From Candidatus Polarisedimenticolaceae bacterium (lineage in GTDB: Bacteria > Acidobacteriota > Polarisedimenticolia > Polarisedimenticolales > DASRJG01), in assembly GCA_036275915.1 (NCBI GenBank), contig DASUCV010000018.1:355054-419053 (forward strand): a DNA stretch of 64,000 nucleotides. The letters run 5' to 3'. Positions 9,255 to 17,974 of the stretch are shown here, in pieces. A program made the position numbers and the translations under genes. A model generated the notes under the pieces. The model made no database searches and was not told the DNA's origin. It was given only the letters and a program-made list of their open reading frames with translations. Each line of letters begins with the position of its first letter. The stretch's first letter is position 1.

Positions 9255-10496
9255 GTGCAGAAGAAACTCGCGGCATCGTTCCTTCTCGTCACCTTCCTGT
9301 GCACGCTGGTGGCGGTCGTCGTCCCGCGGTTCCAAGAGGACGCGGTCTGGGCGACGGCCCTCGTCGTATGCCTCGACATGGCGATCGGGCTCGGGGGGGC
9401 GTGGCTCGTGTCGTGGCTCGTGGTGCGGCGGATCAAGGCGCTCGCCGCCGCCACCACCGTCATCAGCCGCGGCGACCTGACCCAGGTCGTCTCGATCGAC
9501 GGCGCCGACGAGACCGCCGAGCTCGCGCGCTCGTTCAGCACGATGCTCGCGAACCTCCTCACCGTCCTCAAGGAGGTGCGCGCCACCGCGGAGCGCATCC
9601 ACGACTCCGCCGCGTCGCTCTCGACGACCTCCGAGAGCGTCGACGCCGCCACCGAGGGGATCGCGGAGGCGACGCGCACGATCGCCCAGGGCGCCGACCG
9701 CCAGGCGGAAGACGTCACGCGCACCTCGGCGCTCACACGCGATCTCAACGGAGCGGTCGATCGCGTGGCCGACGCGGCGAAAGCGGTTCACACCGCCGCC
9801 GAGAACGCCGCCGAGCGCGCGCACGCCGGCTCCGCGGCCGCGCGCCGCGCCGCGGACGGCATCGTCGAGGTCTCCCGCGCGGTCGACGCGTCGGCGAACG
9901 CCGTGGACGGATTCCAGGGCCGCGCCGACGAGATCGGCAAGATCGTCACCTTCATCGTCTCGCTCGCGGAACAGACGCATCTCCTCGCGATCAACGCCAC
10001 GATCGAAGCGTCGCGCGCGGGGGAAGAGGCGCGCGGCTTCGCCGTGGTCGCCGAGGAGGTCCGGCGTCTCGCCGACCACGTCCGTGGCTTCGCCGACCAG
10101 ATCTCGTCGGTCGCCGACGAGATCCGCGGCGGGTCGCATACGATCGCGACGAGCATCCGCGACAGCGCGCGCGCGGCGGGCGAAGCCCGCGCCCTCGTCG
10201 ACCGGGCCTCCGCGGCCTTCGACGGCGTCCTCGAGGCGACGCGCGGGACGACCGAGCGCGCCCGGGCGATCGACCGGAGCGCCGAGGAGCAGCGGTCGCT
10301 CGCGCGCCAGCTCGACGAGGCCCAGAAGCGGATCGTCGACGTCGCGCGGGACAACGCGCGCAGCAGCGTCGAGACCTCGGCGGCGACGTCGGGCCAGTCG
10401 ATCTCGGTTCAGGCCCTCTCGAGCTCGGCCCGAGATCTGGCGCGGACCTCGGATCAGCTCAAGGAGCTCCTCGCGACCTTCCGCCTGCGCGATTGA
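9255..10496 (+). CDS. Methyl-accepting chemotaxis protein without a sensor domain
   Basis: The 413-residue protein has two membrane helices (about 5-26 and 36-60) joined by only some ten residues, then HAMP (about 58-112) and a long MCP coiled coil. The CheA/CheW-binding tip is clear: [20 protein letters not shown] followed by [13 protein letters not shown]. With no periplasmic ligand domain, the input must come from the membrane, cytoplasm or a partner. The GTG at 9255 has GGGGGG seven bases upstream; a frame extending to 9168 adds a polar leader and is less likely. It is the first gene of a three-gene operon with cheW-like and cheA. Confidence 0.9.
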   Translation: MQKKLAASFLLVTFLCTLVAVVVPRFQEDAVWATALVVCLDMAIGLGGAWLVSWLVVRRIKALAAATTVISRGDLTQVVSIDGADETAELARSFSTMLANLLTVLKEVRATAERIHDSAASLSTTSESVDAATEGIAEATRTIAQGADRQAEDVTRTSALTRDLNGAVDRVADAAKAVHTAAENAAERAHAGSAAARRAADGIVEVSRAVDASANAVDGFQGRADEIGKIVTFIVSLAEQTHLLAINATIEASRAGEEARGFAVVAEEVRRLADHVRGFADQISSVADEIRGGSHTIATSIRDSARAAGEARALVDRASAAFDGVLEATRGTTERARAIDRSAEEQRSLARQLDEAQKRIVDVARDNARSSVETSAATSGQSISVQALSSSARDLARTSDQLKELLATFRLRD

Positions 10497-10498
10497 CG

Positions 10499-10891
10499 AT
10501 GGACCTGCTGTTCTTCCACCTCGACTCCGGCCCGTACGCGCTCCGGCTCGATGCGGTCGCGGAGGTCGTCCGGTCCGGGACGCTCCACCCGGTGCCGCTC
10601 GCCGGCCCCGCCGTCCGCGGCCTCGCCGAGCGCCGTGGCCGGCCCCTGGCCGTCATCGACCTGCCGCGGGTCCTCGACGATCGCTCGCCGGAGATCCCGG
10701 GCGCCCACCTCGTGCGTCTCGCGCCCCCGCTCGAGGGAACCGCGCTGTGGATTCCGGCCGAGGTGTTCTCGGGCTCCGGGCACGTCGACGGGGACGCGGC
10801 GTCCGATCTCCCGCACGTCTTCATCGACGGCCGTCTCCACGTCCTCCTCGAGCCCGAGGCGCTCGTCCGCCGCGCGGCGGTCGGTCTCTGA
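10499..10891 (+). CDS. CheW-like coupling protein
   Basis: This 130-residue single-domain protein fits the CheW fold (FFHLDSGPYALRLDAVAEVV; GLAERRGRPLAVIDLPRVL; near the end HVFIDGRLHVLLEPEAL). It should link the upstream receptor to CheA. It is somewhat short and diverged from standard CheW, so the call leans on position. It starts two bases after the MCP stop and its TGA overlaps the cheA ATG as TGATG. Confidence 0.8.
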   Translation: MDLLFFHLDSGPYALRLDAVAEVVRSGTLHPVPLAGPAVRGLAERRGRPLAVIDLPRVLDDRSPEIPGAHLVRLAPPLEGTALWIPAEVFSGSGHVDGDAASDLPHVFIDGRLHVLLEPEALVRRAAVGL

Positions 10892-12765
10892 TGGACCTCT
10901 CGCGCTACCTCGAGCTGTTCGTCCAGGAATCGCGCGAGCATCTCTCCGCCGCTTACGCGCTCGCCTCCGTGGCCGAGCAGGCGCAGGCGGCGCCCGTCGA
11001 CGACGCGATCCGCGACATCTTCCGCCACGTCCACTCGGTCAAGGGGATGGCCGCCTCGATGGGCTTTCCGGCGATGAGCGCTCTCGCGCACGACACCGAG
11101 TCGCTCATGGACCGCCTGCGCGACCACCGGATCGCGGCCCCTCCCTCGACGACACGCCTCCTCATGGCGTCGCTCTCGTGCCTCGAGCGGATGGCCGAGC
11201 GCGCCGGAAGGAACGACGACGTCGACGACGGCGAGCGCGTCTCGATCCAGGCGGGCCTGCGCGAGATCCTCGCCGCGGGCGGCGAGACCGAGGCCCCCGT
11301 CCCCCTCGTGAGGCGCCGGACCGCGGAGACCGTCTCTCACGTCAACGTCGCCGTCATCGTGCGGCGCGACCGCTCGTTCCCCGCGGTCCGCGCGGCGATC
11401 GTCCTCGGGCACCTCGGCAAGCTCGGCCGCATCGTGCGCACGGAGCCGCCGATGGCCGCGCTCCGGACCGGCCGGTTCGACGGCCGCCTGCTCGTGACCC
11501 TGCGCATCGGCGAGGAGGCGCGCACCATCGCGGGGAAGATCGCCGCGATCGACGAGATCGAGACGTTCACGCTCGTCCCGGTCGAGATCGACGAGCCCAG
11601 GGTCGATCTCCGTCCGCCCTCACCTTCGCTCCGGATCCCCGCGACGCGGATCGACGCGCTCCTCGAGGACGTGCTCGAGCTGATGTCGTCGCTCGGACGT
11701 ATCGAGGCGCGCGGCGGCGGAACTCCGGGGTCGCCCGATGCGCGCGAGGGCGAGACCGCGCGGCGTCTCGCGCGCGGGCTCTACGACGCGCTCGTCGAGC
11801 TGCGGCTCGTGCCGTTCGAGACCGTGACGCAGCGCCTCGTGCGCGCGGTCGACGAGCTCGAGCACCGCCTCGGCAAGAACGTCGTCCTCGAGGTCCAGGG
11901 CCAGGAGGTCCGGATCGACCGGAGCCTCCTCGAGCAGATCACCGATCCCCTGCTGCACATGGTCCGGAATGCGGTCGACCACGGCATCGAGCCGCAGGCC
12001 GTCCGCGAGAAGGCGCGCAAGCCTGCCGCCGGTCGTCTCGCCGTCCGCCTCGTGCGCGAGGCGGCGCGCGTCACCCTCGTCGTCGAGGACGACGGAGCCG
12101 GCCTCGATCCGCGCCGCCTCAAGCAGGCGGCGATCGAGCGCGGCCTCCTCACGCCCGGCGAGGCGGTCAGGATGGACGACGCGCGCGCCCTCGAGATGAT
12201 CACCCTCCCGGGATTCACGACCGCCGAGCGCACCACCGAGATCTCCGGCCGCGGCGTCGGCATGGACGTCGTCAAGAGCACCGTCGAGGCGCTCGGCGGA
12301 ACCCTCCGGATCTCGTCGGCGCCGGGCCGCGGGACGAGATTCGAGGTCACGCTCCCCTCGTCCGTCGCGCTGGTCCAGGCGTATCTGGTGCGCGCCGGCG
12401 GGGCCGTCTTCGCGGTCCCGCTCGCCTCGATCGCGCGCATGGCTCCGATGGACGACCAGAGCACCGCATGGCGCGACGGCCGCCGCTTCTGGAGCGTCGG
12501 TGCGAGCGACGTCCCGGTGCGCTCCCTCGCGGCGGTCCTCGGCCTCGACGCTCCGAAGACGGCGAGGGACGGCATGGCGCTCGTCGTCGAAGCCGACGAC
12601 GGTCCGTCGGGGATCGAGGTCGACGAGGTGGTCGAGCGCTGCGAGCTGGTCGTGCGCCCGCTTCCCGCGCCCCTGGCCGGCCTCAGGGCCTATTCAGGGG
12701 CCGCCGTCCTCGACGACGGCACGATCGTCCTGGTCCTGGATCCGGCGCGTCTTCCGCGCCTGTGA
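10891..12765 (+). CDS. cheA: CheA-type sensor histidine kinase
   Basis: This 624-residue protein has an HPt (P1) domain at about 5-105 with phospho-acceptor His48 in HSVKG, a P2-like region (about 145-235), a dimerisation helix pair (about 250-325), an HATPase domain (about 330-500: HMVRNAVDHGIE N-box, DDGAGLD G1, GRGVGMD G2) and a CheW-like P5 domain to the end. It autophosphorylates on His48 and passes phosphate to a response regulator. No cheY, cheB or cheR lies nearby, so the partner regulator is encoded elsewhere or the output is not motility. The start overlaps the CheW-like stop. Confidence 0.95.
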   Translation: MDLSRYLELFVQESREHLSAAYALASVAEQAQAAPVDDAIRDIFRHVHSVKGMAASMGFPAMSALAHDTESLMDRLRDHRIAAPPSTTRLLMASLSCLERMAERAGRNDDVDDGERVSIQAGLREILAAGGETEAPVPLVRRRTAETVSHVNVAVIVRRDRSFPAVRAAIVLGHLGKLGRIVRTEPPMAALRTGRFDGRLLVTLRIGEEARTIAGKIAAIDEIETFTLVPVEIDEPRVDLRPPSPSLRIPATRIDALLEDVLELMSSLGRIEARGGGTPGSPDAREGETARRLARGLYDALVELRLVPFETVTQRLVRAVDELEHRLGKNVVLEVQGQEVRIDRSLLEQITDPLLHMVRNAVDHGIEPQAVREKARKPAAGRLAVRLVREAARVTLVVEDDGAGLDPRRLKQAAIERGLLTPGEAVRMDDARALEMITLPGFTTAERTTEISGRGVGMDVVKSTVEALGGTLRISSAPGRGTRFEVTLPSSVALVQAYLVRAGGAVFAVPLASIARMAPMDDQSTAWRDGRRFWSVGASDVPVRSLAAVLGLDAPKTARDGMALVVEADDGPSGIEVDEVVERCELVVRPLPAPLAGLRAYSGAAVLDDGTIVLVLDPARLPRL

Positions 12766-12766
12766 T

Positions 12767-13111
12767 TCAGCGGGGTGCCGCCGCCAGGTGCCGCTGGATC
12801 AGCCCGCGGAGCGACTCCTTCGGCTGCGAGCCGATCGTCTGATCGACGAGGCGTCCGTCCTTGAAGACGAGCAGGGTGGGGATGTTGCGGATGCCGAAGC
12901 GCGCGGAAAGGTCGCCGTTCTCGTCGACGTTGACCTTCGCGATCGTGACCTGGCCGGCCATCTCGGCGGCGAGCTGCTCGAGCGAGGGTGCGATCGCCTT
13001 GCACGGTCCGCACCAGGAGGCCCAGAAATCGACGAGGACCGGTCCGTTCGCGTTCTTGATGGCTTCGTCGAACGAGTCGTCGGTAAGATGCACGACCTGA
13101 GAGCTTTCCAT
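12767..13111 (-). CDS. trxA: Thioredoxin
   Basis: This 114-residue protein has the redox centre WCGPC at 33-37 within DFWASWCGPCK, and the cis-Pro loop IRNIPTLLVFKDGR. It reduces cytoplasmic disulfides. It converges on cheA with one base between the stops and diverges from rsmA with 17 bases between the starts, so the two start regions overlap. GGAG precedes the ATG by five bases. Confidence 0.96.
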   Translation of the reverse strand: MESSQVVHLTDDSFDEAIKNANGPVLVDFWASWCGPCKAIAPSLEQLAAEMAGQVTIAKVNVDENGDLSARFGIRNIPTLLVFKDGRLVDQTIGSQPKESLRGLIQRHLAAAPR

Positions 13112-13128
13112 GCGAACTCCTTCACTCC

Positions 13129-13941
13129 GTGCGCCGTCAGCAATCTAGCACGCGCCGACAAGCGCCCCGGGCGCGGCGGCGCTTCGGCCAGCACTTCCTG
13201 GCCGACCGCTCCGCGATCGCGCGGATCGTCGCGAGCCTGGGGCCGATCGAGGGGGTCGCGGTCGTCGAGATCGGGCCCGGGCGCGGTGCGCTCACCGAGG
13301 CGCTGCTCGCGGAAGGAGCGCGCGTCGTCGCGATCGAGATCGATCGCGACCTCGCCCGCGCCCTCGCGGACGCCCACGCCGATCCTCCGCTCCGCGTGAT
13401 CGCCGCCGACGTCCTCGAGGTGCCGCTCGCGTCGCTCGGCCGCGACCTCCTCGTCGTCGGCAACCTGCCCTACAACGTCTCGAAGCCGGTCGCGATGAAG
13501 CTCTGCGAGGAGCAGGGCGCGGTGGCGCGCGCGGTCCTCATGTTCCAGCGCGAGGTCGCCGACCGTCTGACCGCGGCCTGCGACACCGGCGCCTACGGTC
13601 CGCTCACCGTCCTCGCCGGCCTCATTTTCCGGATCGAGCGCCTCTTCGACCTTCGCCCCGGTGCCTTCCGGCCGCCGCCCGAGGTGACCTCGACCGTGAC
13701 CCGCTGGACGCGCCGCGACGATGCGTTGGCCGCGGCGCTCGTCCCGGCGCTCAAGACGACGCTCAAGATCGCCTTCGCGCGGCGGCGGCAGACGCTCCAG
13801 AAGAACCTGCGCGCCGGCCTTCACGTGGACGAGCGCCGGGCGGCCTCGTGGCTCGAGGAGGCCGGGCTCGACGGGAGCGTGCGTGCGGAGGCGGTTCCGC
13901 CCGACGGGTTCCTGCGGCTGGCCGCGGTGCTGCCGTCCTGA
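13129..13941 (+). CDS. rsmA: 16S rRNA adenine dimethyltransferase RsmA (KsgA)
   Basis: The 270-residue protein carries RRFGQHFLADRSAIARIV at the N-terminus, the SAM motif EIGPGRGALTEAL, the acidic loop EIDRDLA and the catalytic motif GNLPYNVSKP. The enzyme dimethylates two adjacent adenines near the 3' end of 16S rRNA during 30S maturation. The GTG at 13129 gives a basic N-terminal extension and has no clear ribosome binding site, so the exact start is uncertain. The length is normal. Confidence 0.95.
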   Translation: MRRQQSSTRRQAPRARRRFGQHFLADRSAIARIVASLGPIEGVAVVEIGPGRGALTEALLAEGARVVAIEIDRDLARALADAHADPPLRVIAADVLEVPLASLGRDLLVVGNLPYNVSKPVAMKLCEEQGAVARAVLMFQREVADRLTAACDTGAYGPLTVLAGLIFRIERLFDLRPGAFRPPPEVTSTVTRWTRRDDALAAALVPALKTTLKIAFARRRQTLQKNLRAGLHVDERRAASWLEEAGLDGSVRAEAVPPDGFLRLAAVLPS

Positions 13942-13944
13942 CGG

Positions 13945-13950
13945 TATAAT
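13945..13950 (+). promoter_or_regulatory. TATAAT -10 box upstream of RNase J
   Basis: A perfect TATAAT lies 31 bases upstream of the RNase J GTG, just after the rsmA stop. I see no good -35 box at 16-18 bases, so it may be weak or need an activator. GGAGG at 13973-13977 is the ribosome binding site. Confidence 0.4.
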
Positions 13951-13981
13951 TCAGCGGCGAACCCCGAGTTGCGGAGGCCCC

Positions 13982-15640
13982 GTGTCGCGTCCGCGCGCGC
14001 TCGAGATCATCCCACTGGGCGGTCTCGGCGAATTCGGCATGAACCTCATGGTCTACCGGTACGGCCGCGACTGTGTCGTCGTCGATGCCGGCATGATGTT
14101 CCCCGGCGCCGAGCACCTCGGCGTCGACGTCGTCGTGCCGAACATGGAGTTCCTGGACGATTGCGGCACCGTCCACGCCGTCCTCCTCACCCACGGCCAC
14201 GAAGATCACATCGGCGCCCTGCCCTACCTCCTCGCGCGCCGTGAGGTGCCCGTCTACGGCGCCCCGTACACGCTCGGGCTCGTCCGCGGCCGCCTCGCGG
14301 AGCACGATCTCGGCCGCGCGCGCCTCCAGCCGTTCCCGCCGTCCGGCAACCCGCTCGTGCTCGGACCGTTCTCGGTCGAGACCCTGCCGGTCTCGCACTC
14401 GATCCCGCAGTCGGCGATGCTGATCCTGAGGACGCCGGTCGGCACGATTGTCCACACCGCCGACTTCAAGCTCGACCCGTACCCCCTCAAGGGGCCGGGG
14501 ACCGACCTCGTCCGTCTCGCACGCCTCGGCGAGGAGGGCGTGCTGGCGCTCCTGTCGGACAGCACGAACGCCGACCGCCCGGGGTTCACGCCGGGCGAGC
14601 GCACGGTCGGCCCCGCGCTCGACCGCGCGATCGCGGGCGCGCCGGGGCGCATCCTCGTGACGACCTTTTCGAGCAACATCGACCGCATCCAACAGATCGT
14701 CGACATCGCGCGCGCCCGCGGGCGGTCGGTCGCCATCGTCGGCGCATCGATGGAATTCCACACGGAGATCGCCGAGCACCTCGGCTTGCTCCGCATCCCC
14801 CCGGGCATCCGCGTCGCCGCCGAGACGGCGATGGGGCTGGCCCCCGAGCGGGCACTCTTCCTCGTCACCGGCTCGCAGGGGGAGCCGACCTCCGCGCTCG
14901 CGCGGATCGCCGTCGACAAGCACCGCGACGTCGTCCTCTCCGCCGGCGACCTCGTGCTGCACTCCGCGCGCTCGATCCCCGGCAACGAGAAGCCGATCGC
15001 GCGCATGACGAACCACCTGCTGCGTCGCGGGGCCACGGTCGTCACGGGGTCCGACGCGCCCATCCACGTCTCGGGCCACCCTTGCCGCGACGAGCTGCGC
15101 CTCCTCATCCACCTCCTGCGTCCGCGCTTCCTCCTCCCGATCCACGGCGAATACCGCCAGCTCGCCGCGCACGCCGCCGTCGGCCGGGCGTGCGGCCTCG
15201 CCGACGAAGGCGTCGTGCTCGCGGACACGGGAGACCTCCTCGAGCTGACGCCCGAGTCCCTCCGCCGCGCCGGCCGCGTCCCCGTGGGCCAGGTCTTCAT
15301 CGACGGCACGCAGGACCAGATCGACGTCGCCATGCTGCGCGACCGGCGGCAGATCGCCGGCGACGGCATCGTCGTCGCGGTCGTGGCGGTGCACCGCGGC
15401 ACCGGGCGGGTCGACGGTCCGGCCGAGATCGCGAGCCGGGGCTTCGTCTCGGACGCCGAGGAGGAGGAGCTGCTGCGCGAGGCGCGCTCCGCGGTCGCCG
15501 CCGCCCTCGCCGAAACCTCGGAGGAGGAGCGCGCCGACGAGGGGCTGCTCAAGGCGAAGATCCAGGCAGGCCTCCGGCGGTTCCTCAGGAAGCGCACGCA
15601 GAAGCGCCCACTCATCATTCCGGTTGTCGTTGAGTTATAA
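13982..15640 (+). CDS. rnj: Ribonuclease J
   Basis: The 552-residue protein opens with PLGGLGEFGMNLMVY, has the metallo-beta-lactamase zinc motif HGHEDH at 71-76, HTADFKLDP, SDSTNADRPG and the beta-CASP region (LVTTFSSNIDRIQQ; GSQGEP; HVSGHPCRDEL). RNase J is a 5'-3' exoribonuclease and endonuclease of the RNA degradation machinery. The GTG at 13982 has a good GGAGG site; the frame extends upstream into rsmA without reason to start there. The C-terminal domain is present and the length is normal. It is followed after 12 bases by ftsK. Confidence 0.96.
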   Translation: MSRPRALEIIPLGGLGEFGMNLMVYRYGRDCVVVDAGMMFPGAEHLGVDVVVPNMEFLDDCGTVHAVLLTHGHEDHIGALPYLLARREVPVYGAPYTLGLVRGRLAEHDLGRARLQPFPPSGNPLVLGPFSVETLPVSHSIPQSAMLILRTPVGTIVHTADFKLDPYPLKGPGTDLVRLARLGEEGVLALLSDSTNADRPGFTPGERTVGPALDRAIAGAPGRILVTTFSSNIDRIQQIVDIARARGRSVAIVGASMEFHTEIAEHLGLLRIPPGIRVAAETAMGLAPERALFLVTGSQGEPTSALARIAVDKHRDVVLSAGDLVLHSARSIPGNEKPIARMTNHLLRRGATVVTGSDAPIHVSGHPCRDELRLLIHLLRPRFLLPIHGEYRQLAAHAAVGRACGLADEGVVLADTGDLLELTPESLRRAGRVPVGQVFIDGTQDQIDVAMLRDRRQIAGDGIVVAVVAVHRGTGRVDGPAEIASRGFVSDAEEEELLREARSAVAAALAETSEEERADEGLLKAKIQAGLRRFLRKRTQKRPLIIPVVVEL

Positions 15641-15652
15641 AGTGGGGCCTCG

Positions 15653-17974
15653 ATGGACGTGACGTTCGCCAAGTGGCGCAAGAAGCGCTGGTTCGACGAG
15701 GTCGCCGGCCTCCTCCTGCTCCTGTTCGCCGTGCTCGCGACCTGCGCGCTCGCCAGTTACCACGGGACCGACGCGACCTGGTTCCAGCGGCAGCCGGATC
15801 TCCACCGGGCGGCCAACTGGATCGGCCGGGTCGGCGCCACGCTCGCCGAGCTGCTGCTCCAGCTCCTCGGCACGGCGTCGTTCCTGGTCCCGGTCGTCCT
15901 CGCGATCACCGGCTGGAACCGCTTCCGTGGGCGGAGCGTCGCCGCCTCGTACGGGCGCCTCCTCGGCCTCGTCGCGCTCCTGGTCGCGCTCGCGACCCTC
16001 CTCGACCTCCTTTACGGAAGGATCGTCTACGGCGGAGAGGGGTTCGGCGCGGGCGGCTACGTCGGCGCACGCCTCGCCGGCGCGCTCTCGGATCTCATGA
16101 ACCCGCTCGGCGCGATGCTCACCGCGGGGACGTTCCTCGCCGCGACGATCGTCCTCACGACACGCTTCTCGTTCGCCCGGACCGCCGAAAAGGTCGGGGC
16201 CGGCATGGGCGCACGCGTCGAGAACGGACTCGCGCTCTGGAAGGCGCGGCGGGAGGCCAAACACAAGGAGCAGCAGAAGCGCGCCGTCGAGAAGAAGCAC
16301 GCGAAGTCGGCGAGCGCGAGAGAGAAGGTCCCCGATCCCACGATGCCGCCGGGGAGGCGCCCCGCGATCCCCCTCGCCGAGGACCGCGAGGACTTCGATC
16401 TCCCTCCGCGGCCCGCGCCGCCCTCGGCCCCTCCCAAGGTCACCACGCGCGCGGCAGCCCCCACCAAGAAGGAAGCTCCCGCGAAGCAGGCGACGCTGCT
16501 CGAGGCGGCGCCGGCGGGCGGCTACAGCCTGCCGCCGCTCGAGCTCCTGAACGAGCCGAAGCCCCAGGAGGGAGAGAGCGAGCAAGACCTCCTCGCGCGC
16601 GCGCAGATCATCGCCGACAAGTTCCGCGAGTTCGCGGTCGACGGGAAAGTCGTCGCGATTCACCCCGGTCCCGTGGTGACGACGTTCGAGTACGCGCCGG
16701 AGGCTGGCGTCCGGTATTCGAAGATCGTCGGCCTCGTCGACGACCTGTGCATGGGCCTGAAGGCGGAGTCGATCCGCATCGACCGGATCCCGGGCCGTTC
16801 GACCGTCGGCATCGAGGTGCCGAACCGCCACCAGGAGGTGATCTTCCCGCGCGAGCTGCTCGCCTCCGACAAGTACCGCGCGTCGAAGTCGAAGCTGACG
16901 ATGGCGTTCGGCAAGGACATCAACGGCGAGGTCTTCACCGCGGAGCTCGAGCGGATGCCCCATCTTCTCATCGCGGGCGCGACGGGCGCGGGCAAGTCGG
17001 TCGGCTTGAACGGGATGATCACGAGCATCCTCTACAAGGCGACGCCGGCCGACGTCCGCTTCATCATGATCGACACGAAGATGATCGAGCTGGGGATGTA
17101 CGCGGAGATCCCCCACCTCCTCATCCCCGTCGTCACCGATCCCAAGCACGCGTCGACCGCGCTCAAGTGGGCCGTGCGCGAGATGGAGCAGCGCTACAAG
17201 AAGCTCGCCTCCATCGGCGTTCGCAACATCGACCAGTTCAACCACGCGCTCGCGGAGACGCCGAGCCGCACGATGAAGGACGAGCGCACCGGCGAGGAGA
17301 AGGCGCTCTCCCCGCTCCCCTTCATCGTCATCGTCATCGACGAGATGGCCGACCTCATGATGGTCTCCTCCGCGGACGTCGAGGAGTCGATCATGCGCCT
17401 CGCGCAGATGGCGCGTGCCGTCGGGATTCACCTCATCCTCGCGACCCAGCGGCCGTCGGTCGACGTCATCACCGGGACGATCAAGGCGAACTTCCCCGCG
17501 CGCATCGCGTACCGCGTCAGCCAGCGCGTCGACTCGCGGACGATCATCGACCAGCAGGGCGCCGAGCACCTGATCGGCCGGGGCGACATGCTGTTCCTGC
17601 CCTCGGGCTCGGCGCGCCTTTCGCGCCTCCACTCCGGCTACATCACCGAGCCCGAATTGAACCGGATCGTCGCCTTTCTGAAGAAGCAGGCGAAGCCGGT
17701 CTACGACGAGTCGGTCTTGAAGGACCCGGAGGAGGAGAAGTCGGGCACCTTCGACGCCGGCGACCGCGACACGATGTACGTGGAAGCCGTCCGGCTCGTC
17801 CTCCAGGAAGGGATGTGCTCGATCACCCTCATCCAGCGCCGCATGCGCCTCGGCTACGCGCGGGCCGCGCGCATCGTCGACATGATGGAACAGGAGGGGA
17901 TCATCGGCCCCGCCGACGGCAGCAAGCCGCGTGAGCTCTTGGTCGGCTCCGAGATCCTCGAAACGCTCGCGTGA
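15653..17974 (+). CDS. ftsK: FtsK/SpoIIIE DNA translocase
   Basis: The 773-residue protein has four N-terminal membrane helices (about 18-175), a charged Pro/Ala-rich linker (about 200-290), the FtsK alpha/beta motor with Walker A GATGAGKS (442-449) and Walker B FIVIVIDEMADLM, LATQRPSVDVITG, and a C-terminal winged-helix gamma domain (ITLIQRRMRLGYARAARIVD) that reads KOPS-type sequences. It pumps chromosomal DNA through the septum during division. The linker is short, as in most non-enterobacterial FtsK. The stop overlaps the next start as GTGA. Confidence 0.97.
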   Translation: MDVTFAKWRKKRWFDEVAGLLLLLFAVLATCALASYHGTDATWFQRQPDLHRAANWIGRVGATLAELLLQLLGTASFLVPVVLAITGWNRFRGRSVAASYGRLLGLVALLVALATLLDLLYGRIVYGGEGFGAGGYVGARLAGALSDLMNPLGAMLTAGTFLAATIVLTTRFSFARTAEKVGAGMGARVENGLALWKARREAKHKEQQKRAVEKKHAKSASAREKVPDPTMPPGRRPAIPLAEDREDFDLPPRPAPPSAPPKVTTRAAAPTKKEAPAKQATLLEAAPAGGYSLPPLELLNEPKPQEGESEQDLLARAQIIADKFREFAVDGKVVAIHPGPVVTTFEYAPEAGVRYSKIVGLVDDLCMGLKAESIRIDRIPGRSTVGIEVPNRHQEVIFPRELLASDKYRASKSKLTMAFGKDINGEVFTAELERMPHLLIAGATGAGKSVGLNGMITSILYKATPADVRFIMIDTKMIELGMYAEIPHLLIPVVTDPKHASTALKWAVREMEQRYKKLASIGVRNIDQFNHALAETPSRTMKDERTGEEKALSPLPFIVIVIDEMADLMMVSSADVEESIMRLAQMARAVGIHLILATQRPSVDVITGTIKANFPARIAYRVSQRVDSRTIIDQQGAEHLIGRGDMLFLPSGSARLSRLHSGYITEPELNRIVAFLKKQAKPVYDESVLKDPEEEKSGTFDAGDRDTMYVEAVRLVLQEGMCSITLIQRRMRLGYARAARIVDMMEQEGIIGPADGSKPRELLVGSEILETLA

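Noticed and set aside
10551-12842. A 763-codon plus-strand frame overlapping cheA
   Set aside because: It is another frame of cheA; the translation is Arg/Pro-rich and cheA carries all family motifs.
15673-17934. A 753-codon plus-strand frame within ftsK
   Set aside because: It is a shifted frame of ftsK with no domain and biased Arg/Pro composition.
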